Source: Arcuatula senhousia
Taxonomy: Eukaryota; Mollusca; Bivalvia; Mytilida; Mytilidae
DNA: 64,000 bases
Direction: 5' to 3'
Assembly: GCA_963971305.1 (NCBI GenBank)
Contig: OZ020306.1
Span: 68,483,022-68,547,021 of the forward strand
Shown here one piece after another: positions 62,127-64,000 of the stretch. The notes under the pieces were generated by a model. It saw only the letters and a list, made by a program, of their open reading frames with translations. It ran no database searches and was not told the origin of the DNA. Position numbers and translations under genes: made by a program. How positions within the stretch are numbered: the stretch's first letter is position 1; each line of letters opens with the position of its first letter.

Positions 62127-62718
62127 TCTTTAATTTGTAGTTGCCTCCTTTTACTTTTTATAATCCACTAGCCAAACTTCCACGCTAGCTACCTGATACA
62201 ATCAGTAGCGGTTATTAAATAAAAAAATGGGGCACGGAAAGGTGATTTTTTGTGTAATCGAAATATTTATTTTTAAGCTTTCCGTTTCAAAGGGTGTTAC
62301 GAGTAAGCTGAATTGAAATAATAGACATGTGTTTGTAAGAACATGTGTAAATTTGATATTTTAAAATAATTTATTATTGTAAATACAGTTAAACTTTGAT
62401 CTTTGATATTTTTTATTGCACAAATTATGTCAAACATGAATATAGCAATGCGCATGGTTAATCATGTTTTTCCTTATGAACTTTTTTATTTATATTGTGT
62501 AAATGTAAGTTTATCAGTTGTAATCTATAAAATAATAAGGGAGCGACCAGTTGATTTTTATGGGGGGAAAGGGGGGGGGGGCAAGTGAAAATCATAAATA
62601 GGCTGGATGGCAAAAAGACAAGAGATAAAAGGCTGGACAGGGCTTTGAATTTAAAAAAAAAGAATGTAGGATGGCATTTTTCGCAGAAAAGTTTATATAG
62701 CAATCTTAAAATTAAAAG

Positions 62719-64000
62719 TGTCCGCCGTCGTCGTCGTTAACTTTTCTTTGAAAATCTTCTCCTCCGAAACGACTGAAGGGATTGCTTTGAAACTTTGCAC
62801 ACTTCATCTATGGGATGTCCTCTACCAAGATTGCACACATGGTGACCGCCGTCTAAACAACATGGTCGCCGTTACTAAAAATAGACCAGGGGGGTCAGAC
62901 GTACTACTGTATCAAAAATTATAAGAGATAGATGAAATCTGATGCCACGCTACTGCTTTAGCATCAAAAGCTCTACGAAAGTCTCCATTGAGTCGAAGTT
63001 GTCAGATGACCCGTTATAGGAGTTACGGCCCCTTAAAGGTGAAACATAGCATTTTTTCATGTTTTTTGATTATTGAATGAAAACTATTACAGGTAGAGAA
63101 AAGTTGTTGCTTGCTTAAATGTTCAGCTCATTTAGCTCTACAAAAGTCTCGATAGGGTCGAAGTTGTCAGATGATCCCTTATAGTGGTAACAGCCCCTAA
63201 AATAACGTTTTTTCATGTTTTTGGCCTTTGGAATGAAAACTATAGCAGATAGATAGAAGCTATTGCTTGCTTAAATGTTCAGCTTATTTAGCTCTACAAA
63301 AGTCTCCATAGGGTCGAAGTTGTCAGGTATCCTCTTTTAGGGGTTACGGCCCCTAAAATAACGTTCTTTCATGTTTCTGGCCTATAGAATGAAAACTGTA
63401 GCAGTTAGGGAGAAGCAGAAGCTGTTGCTTGCTTAAATGTTCAGTTCATGTAGCTCTACAAAAGTTTTCATAGGGTCAAAGTTGTGAGATGACCCCTTAT
63501 AGGGGTTATGGCCCTTAAAATAACGTTTTTTCATGATTTGGGCCTACGGCTACAGAATGAAAACTATAGTAGATAGAGGAAAGCTATTGCTTGCTTAAAT
63601 GTTCAGCTTATTTATATAATTAGCTCTACAAAAGTCTCGATAGGGTCGAAGTTGTCAGGTGTCCCCTTATAGGAGTTACGGCCCCTAAAATAACGTTCTT
63701 TCATGTTTTTGGCCAATAGAATGAAAACTGTAGCAGATAGAGAGAAGCTGTTGCTTGCCTAAATGTTCAGTTCATTTAGCTCTACAAAAGTTTTCATAGG
63801 GTCAAAGTTGTCAGATGACCCCTTATAGGGGTATGGCCCTTAAAATAACGTTTTTTCATGATTTGGGCCTACGGCTACAGAATGAAAACTATAGTAGATA
63901 GAGAAAAGCTGTTACTTGCTTAAATGTTCAGCTCATTTAGCTCTAGAAAAGTCTTTATAGGGTCGGCATCAAGACCAATTGAGCAATTCAGGCTCCTGGG
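62719..64000 (+). repeat. 156-170-bp tandem array running off the window
   Basis: After CGCCGTCGTCGTCGTTAAC (62723), at least seven units share TTTAGCTCTACAAAAGTCTC, AGGGTCGAAGTTGTCAG, CTTATAGGGGTTACGGCCCC and ATTGCTTGCTTAAATGTTCA. CTCTAC starts at 62971, 63136, 63292, 63454, 63624, 63780 and 63941. Organised like the other pearl-like elements; its far end lies outside the window. Upstream of transglutaminase exon 1. Confidence 0.8.

Overview
The window looks like nuclear DNA of a bivalve mollusc, most likely a mussel relative. It is AT-rich, with large introns and many short non-autonomous mobile elements. The lineage call rests on remembered repeat families: a retrozyme-type repeat with a hammerhead ribozyme, pearl/CvA-like elements that pair ~150-170 bp tandem cores with GTCC/ACGG microsatellites, and MITEs with GGCGGATCCAG ends. 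No database search was possible.

Layout. 1-22.5 kb holds no gene I can support. It contains a 59-bp minisatellite, a decayed coding-like stretch, nested foldback elements, a SINE-like element and several MITEs. At 22.8-24.2 kb on the + strand is an intact single-exon FoxC forkhead gene with a plausible TATA/CCAAT promoter. 24.2-33.2 kb is AT-rich, with dispersed repeats; two copies of one repeat may carry hammerhead-like folds.

From 33.6 to 62.1 kb on the - strand lies one complete calcium-dependent transglutaminase gene. I reconstruct it as 15 coding exons with GT-AG junctions and matching phases, about 758 residues. The Cys/His/Asp triad and the transition-state Trp have the same spacings as human TGM2. 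Exon 3 needs a one-base frame correction. The introns carry a tandem array derived from exon 9, a ~3 kb minisatellite whose 51-bp (17-codon) units stay open on the gene strand, a hammerhead ribozyme repeat, pearl-like elements and CAACGTT arrays. Intron 1 also holds a 146-bp tandem array in which every unit has a palindrome matching the oestrogen response element consensus.

Inside transglutaminase intron 2, on the opposite strand, canonical splice signals outline a possible five-exon transcript (48.8-56.6 kb) with little coding capacity. The window ends inside another tandem array upstream of transglutaminase exon 1. FoxC (developmental regulator) and the transglutaminase (protein cross-linking) show no functional link beyond being neighbours.
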